Shown in pieces: positions 1-9,390 of a DNA stretch of 64,000 bases. Source of the DNA: Stenotrophobium rhamnosiphilum (lineage in GTDB: Bacteria > Pseudomonadota > Gammaproteobacteria > Nevskiales > Nevskiaceae). Position 1 is the first letter of the stretch. Each line of letters opens with the position of its first letter. The position numbers were made by a program, and so were the translations under genes. The stretch lies in assembly GCF_003052265.1 (NCBI RefSeq), contig NZ_QANS01000001.1:682001-746000 (forward strand), read 5' to 3'. The notes beneath the pieces were generated by a model that made no database searches, was not told where the DNA came from, and was given only the letters and a program-made list of their open reading frames with translations.

Positions 1-834
1 CGCGAGACCCATCATGCCGTTTTGTTCTGCTCCGATTCGCGACCATATGCGCTCGCTAAGCACATCTGCGTAGCGGCGGCCTGTCACTTTTTCGATGATC
101 AGTCCGAGCATATTGGTATTGGCGGACGAGTATTCAAAGACTTCGCCTGCAGGCCGTTTGCGGGTCATGCTGAGAAGCGCTTCGTTGTGCGTCAGCATTT
201 CGCGACCATCTTCAGGTTCAAGAATTCGCTCGGCCATGATGAGACGACTTAATTCTGATTGAGGTGAAGCGTAGGAACTGATTTCCAATTCTTCGGCATT
301 GATTCCGCTGCAATGATCGGCGACGTCTTGAACCGACGTACCTTGCCATCCGCTGGCTGCGAACTCTGGAAGAAAATACTCAACCGGGCGCGTCGGATCT
401 AACACTCCATCGCAGACCAGCATCGCGGCGAGGGTGCCAGCGAGCACTTTCGCGCTAGACCACCAGAGATGATTGTCTTCAGGACGCATGCCCGGATAGC
501 GCTCAAAGACGATGCGTCCGCGATGCAACACGATAAAGCCCTGCACACGAGAGCGAGGGTCATTCAGAAGTTGATCAAGCGTCAGTTCGCCCAACGCCGT
601 GCATGCGCTAACGGCGCCAATGCTGCCCTCAATGTCGATGTCAGCGGCGAGGGGAAGATCCATCACCGCACCCCCTCGCGCAACGACTTGGTGCGGGAAG
701 AACTGCGGCATGTTGAGATACATGTAAAGCGCCTGCTCGCCAGCGACGGCGATGTTGTTGGCGCGATACTGTCGCTGCAGATCGTAGGCTTCTTCAGCAG
801 AGAAGCCACGCTTGGCGCGCTCGAATTCGCTCAT
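1..834 (-). CDS. Serine hydrolase, class C beta-lactamase/esterase family (C-terminus off the window)
   Basis: The frame is open for 278 codons from an ATG at 834 to the left edge, so the C-terminus is missing. The family hydrolyses ester or amide bonds through an SxxK serine. Here Ser126 and Lys129 sit in WWSSAK, and Tyr235 in EYSSANTN takes the place of the YxN catalytic tyrosine motif. The surroundings resemble the 6-aminohexanoate-dimer hydrolase/EstB branch more than true beta-lactamases. There is no signal peptide, so a cytoplasmic esterase or amidase is likely. GGAG lies just upstream of the ATG, which is 22 bases after the MFS stop. It is therefore the third gene of a GMC–MFS–hydrolase operon. 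The substrate is unknown; an antibiotic-resistance role is not supported. Confidence 0.85.
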   Translation of the reverse strand, partial: MSEFERAKRGFSAEEAYDLQRQYRANNIAVAGEQALYMYLNMPQFFPHQVVARGGAVMDLPLAADIDIEGSIGAVSACTALGELTLDQLLNDPRSRVQGFIVLHRGRIVFERYPGMRPEDNHLWWSSAKVLAGTLAAMLVCDGVLDPTRPVEYFLPEFAASGWQGTSVQDVADHCSGINAEELEISSYASPQSELSRLIMAERILEPEDGREMLTHNEALLSMTRKRPAGEVFEYSSANTNMLGLIIEKVTGRRYADVLSERIWSRIGAEQNGMMGLA

Positions 835-856
835 CAAAACTCCATTGTCGAATCGT

Positions 857-2062
857 CTACAAAGCTGACTTTCGAGCTCGGCGATCCATCTGCACAAGAA
901 TGCCCACTGAAAGTAGCAAGCAAATGAGATAACAAGACACGCTGACCCAAGCGACATAGCTATAGCCGCCGGAGACAACTGTTGCAGCCATCGCAGGGCC
1001 TAGTGCGGCGCCGCCAGCTTGCAGTGCTCCGCCTGCGCTATTCCAGCGACCCGACGAATCGAGCGTTGCGATAGCGCCTTGCAAATAAGGCAGCCCCAAG
1101 AACCAACCAATCTTGATCAGCACGGCTCCGGCTGCAAATGTCGCGACAGAATTTCCGTGTGCCAATAGCAGCGCTGAACTGATGACGATCAAATAGCTCA
1201 CCGCCTGTGGAATTAATAAACCAGAACGTTGCCCCCACAGCAATGCCAGCGCAGCACCTGCAGCGCCGCCTAATACTGAGATGCCAAGAAGCAGCGCCAC
1301 GCTCTGCTGATCAAGGCCCACGTGCAAGCCGATGCGCTCTTGATAAGTCCACAGCGCTGCGTGTCCGGCGTAAACGAACAACATCGTTAAACCCAATCGG
1401 ATTAGTGCACCGATATTTCCGCTTGCGCTTGGCTGTATTTTTCCGCTGCTTGCATCCGTTTGCGGTGGCATGCGACTTGGCAATCGTCGCGCACTCAAAA
1501 GGCCTGCGGCTGCTAACACGGCGGAAAGCGCCATCAAGCCTGAAGAACCGAAGTCGCGCGCGACCACACCGGACAACATCAGAAGCGCAGCTGCATACAA
1601 CAGCAGGCTCACACCCGCGATTGAGTAATCACGTTGCGGATTGGGTCGCGCGGCCAGTGCGCTATAGAGCACTGCAAGCGTGACGCCGATACCAAGCCCG
1701 GCCAGTATTCGCGCCGCCGCTAATTGCGGATACGAACTCGCCAGAGTGGTCAGCGCGCAGCTGAGAAGAACGGTCCACATTGCAATGGTGGCAACTTGGT
1801 CTCGTTTGAACACGTGGCCATGTAGTGAGAACCACAGTAGCCCAACCATGTACGCGGCTTGCTCCATGGCGAAAACGTAGCCCGCCTGCTGTTCGCTGAT
1901 GCCAAGCCCGTCGATAAATGTTCCGAGCAGAATCGGAGCGATCGTTGTGCTCGACATGCCGGTCATGCCAACCAGCAAGAGCGAGAACAGAAAGCGCCCG
2001 GATTGGAGGTAAGACGAATCGAAGTTCCGCGTCATCAATGGCTCACTGATCGGTATGGGCAA
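857..2062 (-). CDS. MFS transporter
   Basis: This is a 401-residue, very hydrophobic protein with about twelve predicted membrane helices and the usual MFS length. It should be an inner-membrane secondary transporter. The first helix region (LLVGMTGMSSTTIAPILLG) and a short basic loop near the middle fit the superfamily. The reported start is a TTG two bases after the GMC oxidoreductase stop; an ATG at 2035 (MTRNF) is an equally good start. Neither has a clear Shine–Dalgarno sequence, so translation is probably coupled to the gene before it. Lying between an oxidoreductase and a hydrolase, it probably imports the substrate or exports a product of that pathway. The transported compound cannot be read from sequence. 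Confidence 0.85.
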   Translation of the reverse strand: MPIPISEPLMTRNFDSSYLQSGRFLFSLLLVGMTGMSSTTIAPILLGTFIDGLGISEQQAGYVFAMEQAAYMVGLLWFSLHGHVFKRDQVATIAMWTVLLSCALTTLASSYPQLAAARILAGLGIGVTLAVLYSALAARPNPQRDYSIAGVSLLLYAAALLMLSGVVARDFGSSGLMALSAVLAAAGLLSARRLPSRMPPQTDASSGKIQPSASGNIGALIRLGLTMLFVYAGHAALWTYQERIGLHVGLDQQSVALLLGISVLGGAAGAALALLWGQRSGLLIPQAVSYLIVISSALLLAHGNSVATFAAGAVLIKIGWFLGLPYLQGAIATLDSSGRWNSAGGALQAGGAALGPAMAATVVSGGYSYVAWVSVSCYLICLLLSVGILVQMDRRARKSAL

Positions 2063-2064
2063 TC

Positions 2065-3675
2065 TTAGAGGGCAGCATCAGCTTTGATCAGATCAGCCGC
2101 GCGTTCACCAATCATGATGGCCATCGCGTTTGTGTTGGCGTTCACCAACGTAGGCGCAATCGATGCGTCCACCACGCGCAGGCCGTTAACGCCGTGTACT
2201 CGGCATCTGGCATCAACAACTGCAGCGGGATCGTCTCCCATTTTGCATGTACCTACCGGATGGTAATGCGGGAGAGACTTCGCTTTCAGATAAGCGACGA
2301 TTTCTGCTTCAGTCGATACAGCCGGGCCAGGGCTCACTTCGCGCACGACCTGCTCGCGCATAGGCGTGCTCTCCATGATCTTTCTGCATAAATGGATCAA
2401 TCCAACAAACGCTGGTAGATCACGCTCATCCATTAAGGCCGGACGAATCAACGGAGCATCTGCTGGATCTGCAGAGCGCAGTCGCACATCGCCGCGCCCA
2501 ATGGGATTTCCCAGATTAGGAATTAGAGAGACTGATGCAAACTTGTAAATCTGGTGCTTGCTTCCCTGGTGCTCCAAGCCAACCGGCGTAAAGTGAATTT
2601 GCGCGTCAGCTTCTTTCAGGTCCGGTTGAGATTTAACGAATGCAATCGACTCGCAGCCCGGCATCGTCATGAGGCCGTCTTTAGAACGCCACCATCTCAG
2701 CAACGCTTTTGCGAGCGAGAACGGGTTGTATTGATTGTTCATGGTGGGCTGTCGCATCTCCCACGTCATCCAAGGGCCGCAATGATCTTGCAAGTTGCTG
2801 CCAACGCCCGGGCGGTTGAGCAAAACCGGAATTCCCAAATCTTTCAAATGTGCTTCGGGGCCGATACCTGAGAGCATGAGCAGCTTTGCTGAGCCGACAG
2901 CGCTTGCAGACAAAATGACTTCGCGTCGCGCGCGCGCCGTCGACAATGCGCTACCACGGCGGAACTCAACGCCAACAGCACGCAGTCCTTCGAATAGAAC
3001 GCGCGTGGCCATTGCGCCAGTGACGATATTCAAGTTCGGTCGTTGGCGTGCGCGATCAAGATACGCCCATGCGGTGCTGTCTCGACGTCCGTTGAATTGC
3101 GACACTTGGTTCTGTGCAACGCCTTCTTGGCGTGCGCCGTTGAGGTCGGGATTTGCGGGAACTCCAGCCTGTATCGCCGCCTGCACAAATGTCTCAGCTA
3201 ATGGATGAGGGCTACACACTGGCGATACATGCACAGGCCCGTCCTTACCGTGGTATTCACCGCCGAAGGCGAGGCTGGTCTCCAGCTTTTTGAAATACGG
3301 AAGTACATCGTCCCAGCCCCAACCCGGATTACCCGCTAAACGCCAGCGGTCGTAATCCTCGCGATTGCCGCGAACAAAAATCTGACCGTTAATTGATGAA
3401 CTGCCGCCGAGTACCTTGCCGCGTGGCCAGTAGTCGCGCTGTCCTCCACGTGTGGCGTCTGGCTCGGCCCACTCACCCCAGTTGTAGCGGGGATTGTCGT
3501 AGGCGAGGGCACCGCCAAGCGGCACCGTAAAAAAAAACTTGCGATAGCTGCCGCCTGCTTCAAGCAGCGTTACGCTCACCGCCGGATTCTCTGACAAGCG
3601 ATAGGCTAGTGCTGCGCCTGCGCTGCCGCCACCAACGATCACGTAGTCAGAAACAAGTTCGTTCGATTGAGTCAT
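2065..3675 (-). CDS. GMC-family FAD oxidoreductase (choline/alcohol dehydrogenase type)
   Basis: The 536-residue length is typical for GMC alcohol or choline dehydrogenases. The FAD-binding GGGSAGAAL lies at residues 15–23. The first GMC signature (RGKVLGGSSSINGQIFVRG) and the second (GIPVLLNRPGVGSNLQDH) are both present. The C-terminal catalytic histidine is in HYHPVGTCKMG, and the asparagine is in VNANTNAMAI. It should oxidise a primary or secondary alcohol to an aldehyde or ketone, passing electrons to an acceptor through FAD. It is first in the minus-strand operon and diverges from an AraC regulator that probably controls it. AlkJ-like or polyethylene-glycol-dehydrogenase-like activity is equally possible. 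Confidence 0.93.
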   Translation of the reverse strand: MTQSNELVSDYVIVGGGSAGAALAYRLSENPAVSVTLLEAGGSYRKFFFTVPLGGALAYDNPRYNWGEWAEPDATRGGQRDYWPRGKVLGGSSSINGQIFVRGNREDYDRWRLAGNPGWGWDDVLPYFKKLETSLAFGGEYHGKDGPVHVSPVCSPHPLAETFVQAAIQAGVPANPDLNGARQEGVAQNQVSQFNGRRDSTAWAYLDRARQRPNLNIVTGAMATRVLFEGLRAVGVEFRRGSALSTARARREVILSASAVGSAKLLMLSGIGPEAHLKDLGIPVLLNRPGVGSNLQDHCGPWMTWEMRQPTMNNQYNPFSLAKALLRWWRSKDGLMTMPGCESIAFVKSQPDLKEADAQIHFTPVGLEHQGSKHQIYKFASVSLIPNLGNPIGRGDVRLRSADPADAPLIRPALMDERDLPAFVGLIHLCRKIMESTPMREQVVREVSPGPAVSTEAEIVAYLKAKSLPHYHPVGTCKMGDDPAAVVDARCRVHGVNGLRVVDASIAPTLVNANTNAMAIMIGERAADLIKADAAL

Positions 3676-3856
3676 GGTCTGCTTTTAATTTGAATTTCGA
3701 GTGCATCTGCGCGGCAACCATTATTGGCAGGCTTGGCCCAACAAATGGCGGCCAAGATTTCACGTTATATCGGTTGATGGTCAATTTGAGCATGTGGGCA
3801 ATTGAGCCTTCCTTTCCTTTCCTGACGAACACCTTTGCGTGTCGATTTGGACGCCT

Positions 3857-3874
3857 AGAAACCGCGTGGTTTCT
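3857..3874. promoter_or_regulatory. Inverted repeat in the GMC/AraC divergent gap
   Basis: AGAAACC and GGTTTCT form a perfect 7-bp inverted repeat with a four-base spacer. It lies midway in the 333-bp gap between the GMC gene (start 3675) and the AraC gene (start 4009). Its position suits an operator for the divergent pair. A second, shorter hairpin (TTCGG/CCGAA) lies near 3940–3957. No convincing promoter hexamers were recognised elsewhere in the gap. Confidence 0.35.
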
Positions 3875-4008
3875 TGGTATATGGGATAGATTGGTGACGA
3901 TGCGTTGATCATAAAGGCGCAGGCTCCGGTGCAGGCTCTTCGGCTATTGACCGAAGGGGGTAAAGCTGCTCCACTGGATCGAAGGATAGTTGAGTAACGA
4001 GGCGGCCA

Positions 4009-4923
4009 GTGGACGGTCAGTTGGTTCAAGAAGTACTTCGAATACCGGCGGAACTGGGTTCCGGCCAGGCCATGATGTATCGGCCAGAGGATCACGTCTT
4101 CGCACTTTCTGAGCGCTACGAACTCAACCGCGAAGGCGCGTTACGCGTGAACGGTCACGACTGTCTCAAAATCCAGTTTCGTCTAGAAGGTCACGCATCA
4201 TTCCGTTTCGGGAGTAAACATCTCCTCGAGTTGGCGCCCTACGAGGCAGCGATTGTTCTCGATGGCAGCGACGTTGAGAAGGATTGCCTTGTTCAACCGG
4301 GCGTGACTTCAACAATCATGCTGGGCTGCGACGCCGAATTTCTGAGTCGCTATTTCGAAGGCGACTGCCGTGATTTGCCACGTCAGATTCGTCAGTTCCT
4401 GGCCGACAAAAGTATGAACTTCTACTGCGGTTCGCTGCCGATGACACCATCGATGGTCGCCGCATCTCGTGCGCTTTTGGTCTCAACGCACACCGGTGTA
4501 ATTAGACGCGCGTACTTTCAAGCGAAGATTGTGGAGCTTCTCTGCGATATGTTCCAAAGCTTGGGTGCATCAGAAACACCAGACACACTGCCTTCTCGCG
4601 TGATCGCGCAATTGGAATCGGTGCGGGAACGCATTCATCAACAGTTCGCCCAGCCGCTGACCGTGACTGAACTTGCGCATGCAGTCGGCACCAATGAATC
4701 CAAGCTGTCTCGCTTGTTCCGTGAGCGTTACGGCGTGCCGGTTTACGAATACCTTCGCAACGTGCGTCTGAATCGTGCACGCGAATTGCTTCGCTCGCCC
4801 AACTACACAATCACCGACATTGCCCTCATGGTTGGCTACGAGCACCCAGCAAATTTCGCCACTGCGTTCCGAAAAGAGTTTGGAATCTCCCCACGACAGG
4901 GACGCATCGTATCGGTGCAGTAG
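4009..4923 (+). CDS. AraC-family transcriptional regulator
   Basis: This 304-residue protein has a C-terminal double helix-turn-helix of the AraC/XylS type, from about residue 205. The first helix-turn-helix is in LTVTELAHAVGTNESKLSRLF and the second in YTITDIALMVGYEHPANFATAFRKEFG. The N-terminal half is an effector domain of the PchR-like kind, with no similarity I can name to the other two AraC proteins here. The start is GTG at 4009, with GAGG six bases upstream; an ATG near 4072 is possible. It diverges from the GMC–MFS–hydrolase operon and precedes the esterase/TonB-receptor run, so it could govern either. Confidence 0.9.
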   Translation: MDGQLVQEVLRIPAELGSGQAMMYRPEDHVFALSERYELNREGALRVNGHDCLKIQFRLEGHASFRFGSKHLLELAPYEAAIVLDGSDVEKDCLVQPGVTSTIMLGCDAEFLSRYFEGDCRDLPRQIRQFLADKSMNFYCGSLPMTPSMVAASRALLVSTHTGVIRRAYFQAKIVELLCDMFQSLGASETPDTLPSRVIAQLESVRERIHQQFAQPLTVTELAHAVGTNESKLSRLFRERYGVPVYEYLRNVRLNRARELLRSPNYTITDIALMVGYEHPANFATAFRKEFGISPRQGRIVSVQ

Positions 4924-5043
4924 ATGTCGCTGAGTGGCTAGCGGCCGTAATGCCATCAGGATCGCAAAGAAAGTAGCTTCGCCTCCAAAAGACCCCTTTG
5001 CCATTGGGTGCTTAACTCCCAAATCGAGAACTGGGAGACTGGA

Positions 5044-5136
5044 ATGGTTAACGCCGTTATTACAAAGACAGGCCTGTGCGTCGCGGCAGCTGGTTTGCTG
5101 AGAGTTGCCGCCATAGCGGCAGGTCCGGCGGTGTAA
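5044..5136 (+). CDS. Possible 30-residue leader peptide upstream of the carboxylesterase
   Basis: An ATG preceded by GGGAG opens a 30-codon frame ending in TAA three bases before the GTG of the esterase. The peptide is hydrophobic and alanine-rich (starts MVNAVITKTG, ends AAGPAV). It could be a translational-coupling leader or the remnant of an older signal peptide. It does not resemble an attenuator with runs of one amino acid. The good ribosome-binding site and the tight spacing are the only evidence. Confidence 0.35.
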   Translation: MVNAVITKTGLCVAAAGLLRVAAIAAGPAV

Positions 5137-5139
5137 GCG

Positions 5140-6825
5140 GTGTCGCGTATTCAGTCACTCACCAAAGCTGCCGTATTCGTCGCCATGAATATCGTGCTTG
5201 CCAGTTCTTCGTTTGCGAACGAGCTTAGCGCTTCTGCCGCTGACGCCTCGTTATTGACCGCGCGCACCACACTTGGACCTTTACGCGGAACACAAGCAAC
5301 TGGAGGCTCTGGAATTCGGTGGTTGGGAATTCCCTATGCCAAGCCACCAATCGGCGATCTCCGTTGGAAAGCACCAGAACCGCACCAGCCTTGGACTGAT
5401 GTGCGAAGTGCCGATGTATTCGGCTCCCCGTGCGCGCAACTCGGTTCAATTTACGGGCCTCCGCCAGATGGAAAAGTCTGGGGTGCATCAAACGTTGAAG
5501 CTTTCGACAAACCTGTCGGCAGTGAAGATTGCCTGACGCTGAATGTTTGGAAACCCAATCATTCTGCAAGTCGATTGCCCGTCATCGTGTTTGTACATGG
5601 TGGCAGCAATATCGCTGGCTATTCCGGCGATCCTGTTTACGAAGGTGAGAAGCTCGCGGCCGCAACAGGCTCTGTTGTCGTCACCGTCAATTATCGTCTG
5701 GGTATTTTCGGATGGATGACACATCCGGCTTTTCAGAGCGACGACGCCAAGAGTAGCTCTGGAAATTTTGGAACCTTAGACATCCTTCTGGCGCTTCGAT
5801 TTATTCAATCAAACGCAGCTGCTTTTGGCGGTGATCCAGCTAACGTAACTCTGATGGGCCAATCAGCAGGCGCCATCAACGTATATAGCGTGATGGGCTC
5901 TCCGCTTGGCGCGGGTCTCTTTCAGAAAGCAATCATCCTCAGTGGAATCATCGTCTCCACGCCGAGAGAGAAGGGCTATGAATTCTCAAGAAAGTTCGCT
6001 ACGCAGTTGGTAATGGATGACGGCTTAGCTAAGTCGAAAGACGCAGCTAAAGAGTATTTGGAAAATAAGAATGCTTCCGAACTCAAGGCTTACCTGAAAT
6101 CAAAAACAACAGCTCAACTGCTTACTGCTCAAGGCCAAGATCCTGCTTTGCGTCGAGTGCCGACGTGTTTTGGCGATGGCGCCGTTATTCCTGCCGACCT
6201 CAATGATGTCTTCGAAAAGGGGCAGTTCAACCGCGTTCCAACAATTGTCGGCATGACCCGAGATGAAGCAAAGCTATTCACAGCGAACGTCATGAAAGTC
6301 TCTGACGCTGAGCGATTCACCCTGATGTTGAAAACGGATTCTGATGCCGCGCCGACGTTGAAGCTGAAAGATTTGGTCACGCCATATCTGTTGCCAGCTT
6401 TGGGCTCCGGATTTTACGACGCCTATGCATGGCTGATTCTTAAAGCCGCAGAGCATCAGGCGAACGCCGCCATTACCACAATGGCTCGGCACGAGCCCAA
6501 AGTATTCGCCTACAGATTTGATTGGAACCAAGGCCCAGAACCTTGGAGAACCTTGTATGGCGCAGGACACGCCATCGATCTGGCGTTCGTCTTTGGGAAT
6601 TTCTCAAACAACTTCTTCTCAATGGATTTCTCCAAGCGCAACAGCGCAGGCAGAGAAGCCTTGTCCAAAATCATGATGCGAACGATCGGCGCATTTGTCC
6701 GATCTGGCGATCCGAATAATCCAGAGCTCACGGCAACGTGGGATGCGTGGAGCCCGTCGGAAGGTAAGACCAAAAAATTCGTATTCAACGCTACCGATCA
6801 AGAAGTCGATTTGTCCGTGCGCTGA
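5140..6825 (+). CDS. Secreted type-B carboxylesterase
   Basis: The product is 561 residues with an N-terminal signal peptide (AVFVAMNIVLASSSFANE). The type-B carboxylesterase fold is clear from the GIPYAKPPIGDLRW motif, the cystine-flanked EDCLTLNVW motif and the nucleophile elbow GQSAGA. Ser242, Glu376 (in TRDEAKL) and His477 (in GAGHAIDL) form the expected triad. It should hydrolyse carboxylic esters in the periplasm or outside the cell. The start is GTG, and translation is probably coupled to the small upstream frame. It is followed by a TonB receptor and a GH106-like rhamnosidase, so it may remove acyl groups from a glycoside before uptake or deglycosylation. Confidence 0.93.
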   Translation: MSRIQSLTKAAVFVAMNIVLASSSFANELSASAADASLLTARTTLGPLRGTQATGGSGIRWLGIPYAKPPIGDLRWKAPEPHQPWTDVRSADVFGSPCAQLGSIYGPPPDGKVWGASNVEAFDKPVGSEDCLTLNVWKPNHSASRLPVIVFVHGGSNIAGYSGDPVYEGEKLAAATGSVVVTVNYRLGIFGWMTHPAFQSDDAKSSSGNFGTLDILLALRFIQSNAAAFGGDPANVTLMGQSAGAINVYSVMGSPLGAGLFQKAIILSGIIVSTPREKGYEFSRKFATQLVMDDGLAKSKDAAKEYLENKNASELKAYLKSKTTAQLLTAQGQDPALRRVPTCFGDGAVIPADLNDVFEKGQFNRVPTIVGMTRDEAKLFTANVMKVSDAERFTLMLKTDSDAAPTLKLKDLVTPYLLPALGSGFYDAYAWLILKAAEHQANAAITTMARHEPKVFAYRFDWNQGPEPWRTLYGAGHAIDLAFVFGNFSNNFFSMDFSKRNSAGREALSKIMMRTIGAFVRSGDPNNPELTATWDAWSPSEGKTKKFVFNATDQEVDLSVR

Positions 6826-6870
6826 AAGAAGTGCGTGGGCAATTTAAAAAATTAGGAGAACGCTGGAACC

Positions 6871-9390
6871 ATGAGCAAGATCACGAGAATCATTGTGGGT
6901 AGTAGGGGTTTATCTGTCGTAGGATATTGTTTGGTTCTGGCGCTGACTACGTTTCAGGTGAGTGCACAAGACAATCAGCAGGCGGAGCAAAACGCGTCAC
7001 CAGCGCCAGCTCAATCTTTTGATGACGGACTTCTGAATGACATCATCAATTCCGGTGACACAAGCGCGCCCGAAGATACCATTGCCCAGCCATCAGCTGA
7101 CGTGCTGCCAAGCAATGACAACGCGGCTGTCGTTGATCTGCCCAATATCCCGGTTGTCAGCGAACAGGCAGGAGCCTCGGTCGCTGATGCGCCAGTAGGC
7201 AACTCACGACAGATTGAAGAAATCGTTGTCACTGCAACCAAGCGAGAAGAATCGATTCGCGATATTCCTGCATCAATCTCAGCGTTCTCCGGCGCGGACT
7301 TGGAGAACCAAGGCAAGTTGAATCTAAACGACTTCATTCAGCAGTCGCCCGGCGTTGTTGCTTCACAGCAGGGTTCTGGATTCACCCGCATTTCAATGCG
7401 CGGTATCAGCACGGACACGAATCCAACTTCTACCAACCCGGCTACTGTCGGTATTTTCATTGGCGATACAGCTTTTACTGATCCTTACATCAACGGTATT
7501 ACGCCTGATTTAAGTGCTTTCGATTTGTCCGGTGTGCAGGTACTGAAAGGACCGCAGGGAACGTTGTTTGGTGGCGCAGCGCTGTCTGGTGCAGTTCGTT
7601 ATGAGCTTCAGGATCCCGTCGTTGGTGAATGGCAATTCCGAGGCTTCTCTTTGTACACGAGCCCTGATCAAGGCACGAGCGCATTTACGAATGGTGCCGC
7701 GATCAACGTGCCCATCCTCAAGGATGATGGACTGGCACTCAGGTTTGCCTATATCAAGCGCAACACCCCAGGCCTATACGCCAATACGCGAACCAATCCG
7801 CCAGAGCGGGGAGTGGACGAGGGAGAGGGCGATCAAATCCGCGCAATCTTGTTGTGGACTCCGTCTGAAGATTGGAAATTCAAGCTGACACATCTCACTC
7901 AAAACTTTTCGGCACCGAATGCAACCTCGTCTGCAGACTCACCGAATGGCCCGCGTGAGAGCGATAAATTTATTCTGGACCAACCCTTGAAGAACAAGTT
8001 TGGTTTGGATTCATTTGAAGTGAATTACAACTTTGATTCCATGCGAGTGGTGTCACTGTCCTCTTTCATCAGCAAGGATCTTTTCGTCTCGAATGACTTA
8101 ACCCCGATCATCACGGGTTCTCCACCGCAGGGCTATCCGCAAGAACTGGGGTTATTCCTTGCAGTCAACGACGATTCTCGTGCGTTCTCTCAGGAGTTGA
8201 GACTGCAATCGACGGGAGATGGGCCATTCAAGTGGCTGGTCGGCGGATACTTCTACAACTACAAACTCGACTTCAACATGCTCGGAGATACGGTTCTTCA
8301 CCAGAATATTTCCGCCAATGACCTGTTGAACTCCTTGCCGGGTGTTCTTGGAAGTATCGTTGACTTCACCACGCAGACCACTTCACTGCTCTACGCTGTG
8401 AACAAGGCAAAATCGCAGGAGCGCGCGTTCTTTACCGATCTCACTTACACATTGTGGGACGACCTCGATTTATCAGCGGGTGCGCGCTTCTATTCGACTT
8501 CCGTGTCGGGAGGATTCGTCGGGACAGGCGTTCTGGTGCTGGCGTCGAACAATCTAATGCCGGTGGATCTGACGAGTCGAATCGCGGAGCATGGAATCAA
8601 TCCGAAATTCTCTGCGACCTATCGCTTCAGCGAAGATATCTCGCTGTATGGATTAGCCAGCAAAGGTTTTCGATTCGGCGGCCTTCAGCAGGTTCCATCA
8701 ACGGCTACCAACGGCGTTCCTGCAACTTATAAATCCGATTCGCTGTGGAATTACGAATTGGGACTGCGAACCAGCTGGCTAGATCAAACGCTGCAAGCAG
8801 ATATCACCGGCTTCTATATCAAGTACAAAGACCCGATTATTCAGCAGGCGACGCAGGGTATTCCGCTGAACTACTACGTCAATGTTTCGTCTGCAGTTAG
8901 TAAAGGCTTTGAGGCTAATTTCCTGTGGAATCCGCCTGTCGACGGTCTGACTGTTTCAGCGTCAGGCGGCCTTACTGATGCGTATATCACTGCGCCGTTT
9001 ACCGCAGTGGGTGGTGTGGAGGTCAAGTCTGGCGCGCAAATGCCTGGCGCAGCGCGAAGCCAATACAATGCTTCCATCCGATACATGAAGCCGCTGTGGT
9101 TTGTACTGGCGGGCGTTGATGTGGGTTACAACTACATCGGCAAAGGATTTAGCAACGTCACGCACGACATTCCTATCAATGATTTCGGAACGCTCAATGC
9201 GGGACTCTCTTTGATGGGTGGATCTGAGACGAGTCGCCTGCGTCTGAATTTCAATATCGTCAACATACTCAACGAGACAGTTCCGGTGACTGGATCGATT
9301 AGCACGGCACTCAATCAGATCACAAAAATAAATCAGTACGTTTTGAACCAGCCACGTACTTTCACCATTCGATTGGGCCTTGATCTGTGA
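6871..9390 (+). CDS. TonB-dependent outer-membrane receptor
   Basis: This 839-residue protein has a signal peptide, an acidic and proline-rich stretch (about residues 33–110), then a TonB-box/plug start (EEIVVTATKREESIRDIPAS). The plug continues through VLKGPQGTLFGGAALSGAVRY and is followed by a 22-strand-type barrel ending in an aromatic-poor NQPRTFTIRLGLDL. Such receptors import large or scarce ligands across the outer membrane using TonB energy. AGGAG lies 12 bases before the ATG. Its stop overlaps the GTG of the rhamnosidase-like gene by GTGA, so the two are translationally coupled. That favours a glycoside or its aglycone, rather than iron, as the ligand. The extra linker before the plug is unusual in length. 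Confidence 0.95.
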   Translation: MSKITRIIVGSRGLSVVGYCLVLALTTFQVSAQDNQQAEQNASPAPAQSFDDGLLNDIINSGDTSAPEDTIAQPSADVLPSNDNAAVVDLPNIPVVSEQAGASVADAPVGNSRQIEEIVVTATKREESIRDIPASISAFSGADLENQGKLNLNDFIQQSPGVVASQQGSGFTRISMRGISTDTNPTSTNPATVGIFIGDTAFTDPYINGITPDLSAFDLSGVQVLKGPQGTLFGGAALSGAVRYELQDPVVGEWQFRGFSLYTSPDQGTSAFTNGAAINVPILKDDGLALRFAYIKRNTPGLYANTRTNPPERGVDEGEGDQIRAILLWTPSEDWKFKLTHLTQNFSAPNATSSADSPNGPRESDKFILDQPLKNKFGLDSFEVNYNFDSMRVVSLSSFISKDLFVSNDLTPIITGSPPQGYPQELGLFLAVNDDSRAFSQELRLQSTGDGPFKWLVGGYFYNYKLDFNMLGDTVLHQNISANDLLNSLPGVLGSIVDFTTQTTSLLYAVNKAKSQERAFFTDLTYTLWDDLDLSAGARFYSTSVSGGFVGTGVLVLASNNLMPVDLTSRIAEHGINPKFSATYRFSEDISLYGLASKGFRFGGLQQVPSTATNGVPATYKSDSLWNYELGLRTSWLDQTLQADITGFYIKYKDPIIQQATQGIPLNYYVNVSSAVSKGFEANFLWNPPVDGLTVSASGGLTDAYITAPFTAVGGVEVKSGAQMPGAARSQYNASIRYMKPLWFVLAGVDVGYNYIGKGFSNVTHDIPINDFGTLNAGLSLMGGSETSRLRLNFNIVNILNETVPVTGSISTALNQITKINQYVLNQPRTFTIRLGLDL

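Noticed and set aside
1-834. True class C beta-lactamase
   Set aside because: There is no signal peptide, and the YSS/SSAK context fits cytoplasmic esterases or amidases of the family better.
469-927. 152-residue plus-strand frame at the left end
   Set aside because: It is antisense to the serine hydrolase, whose motifs are intact in the minus frame.
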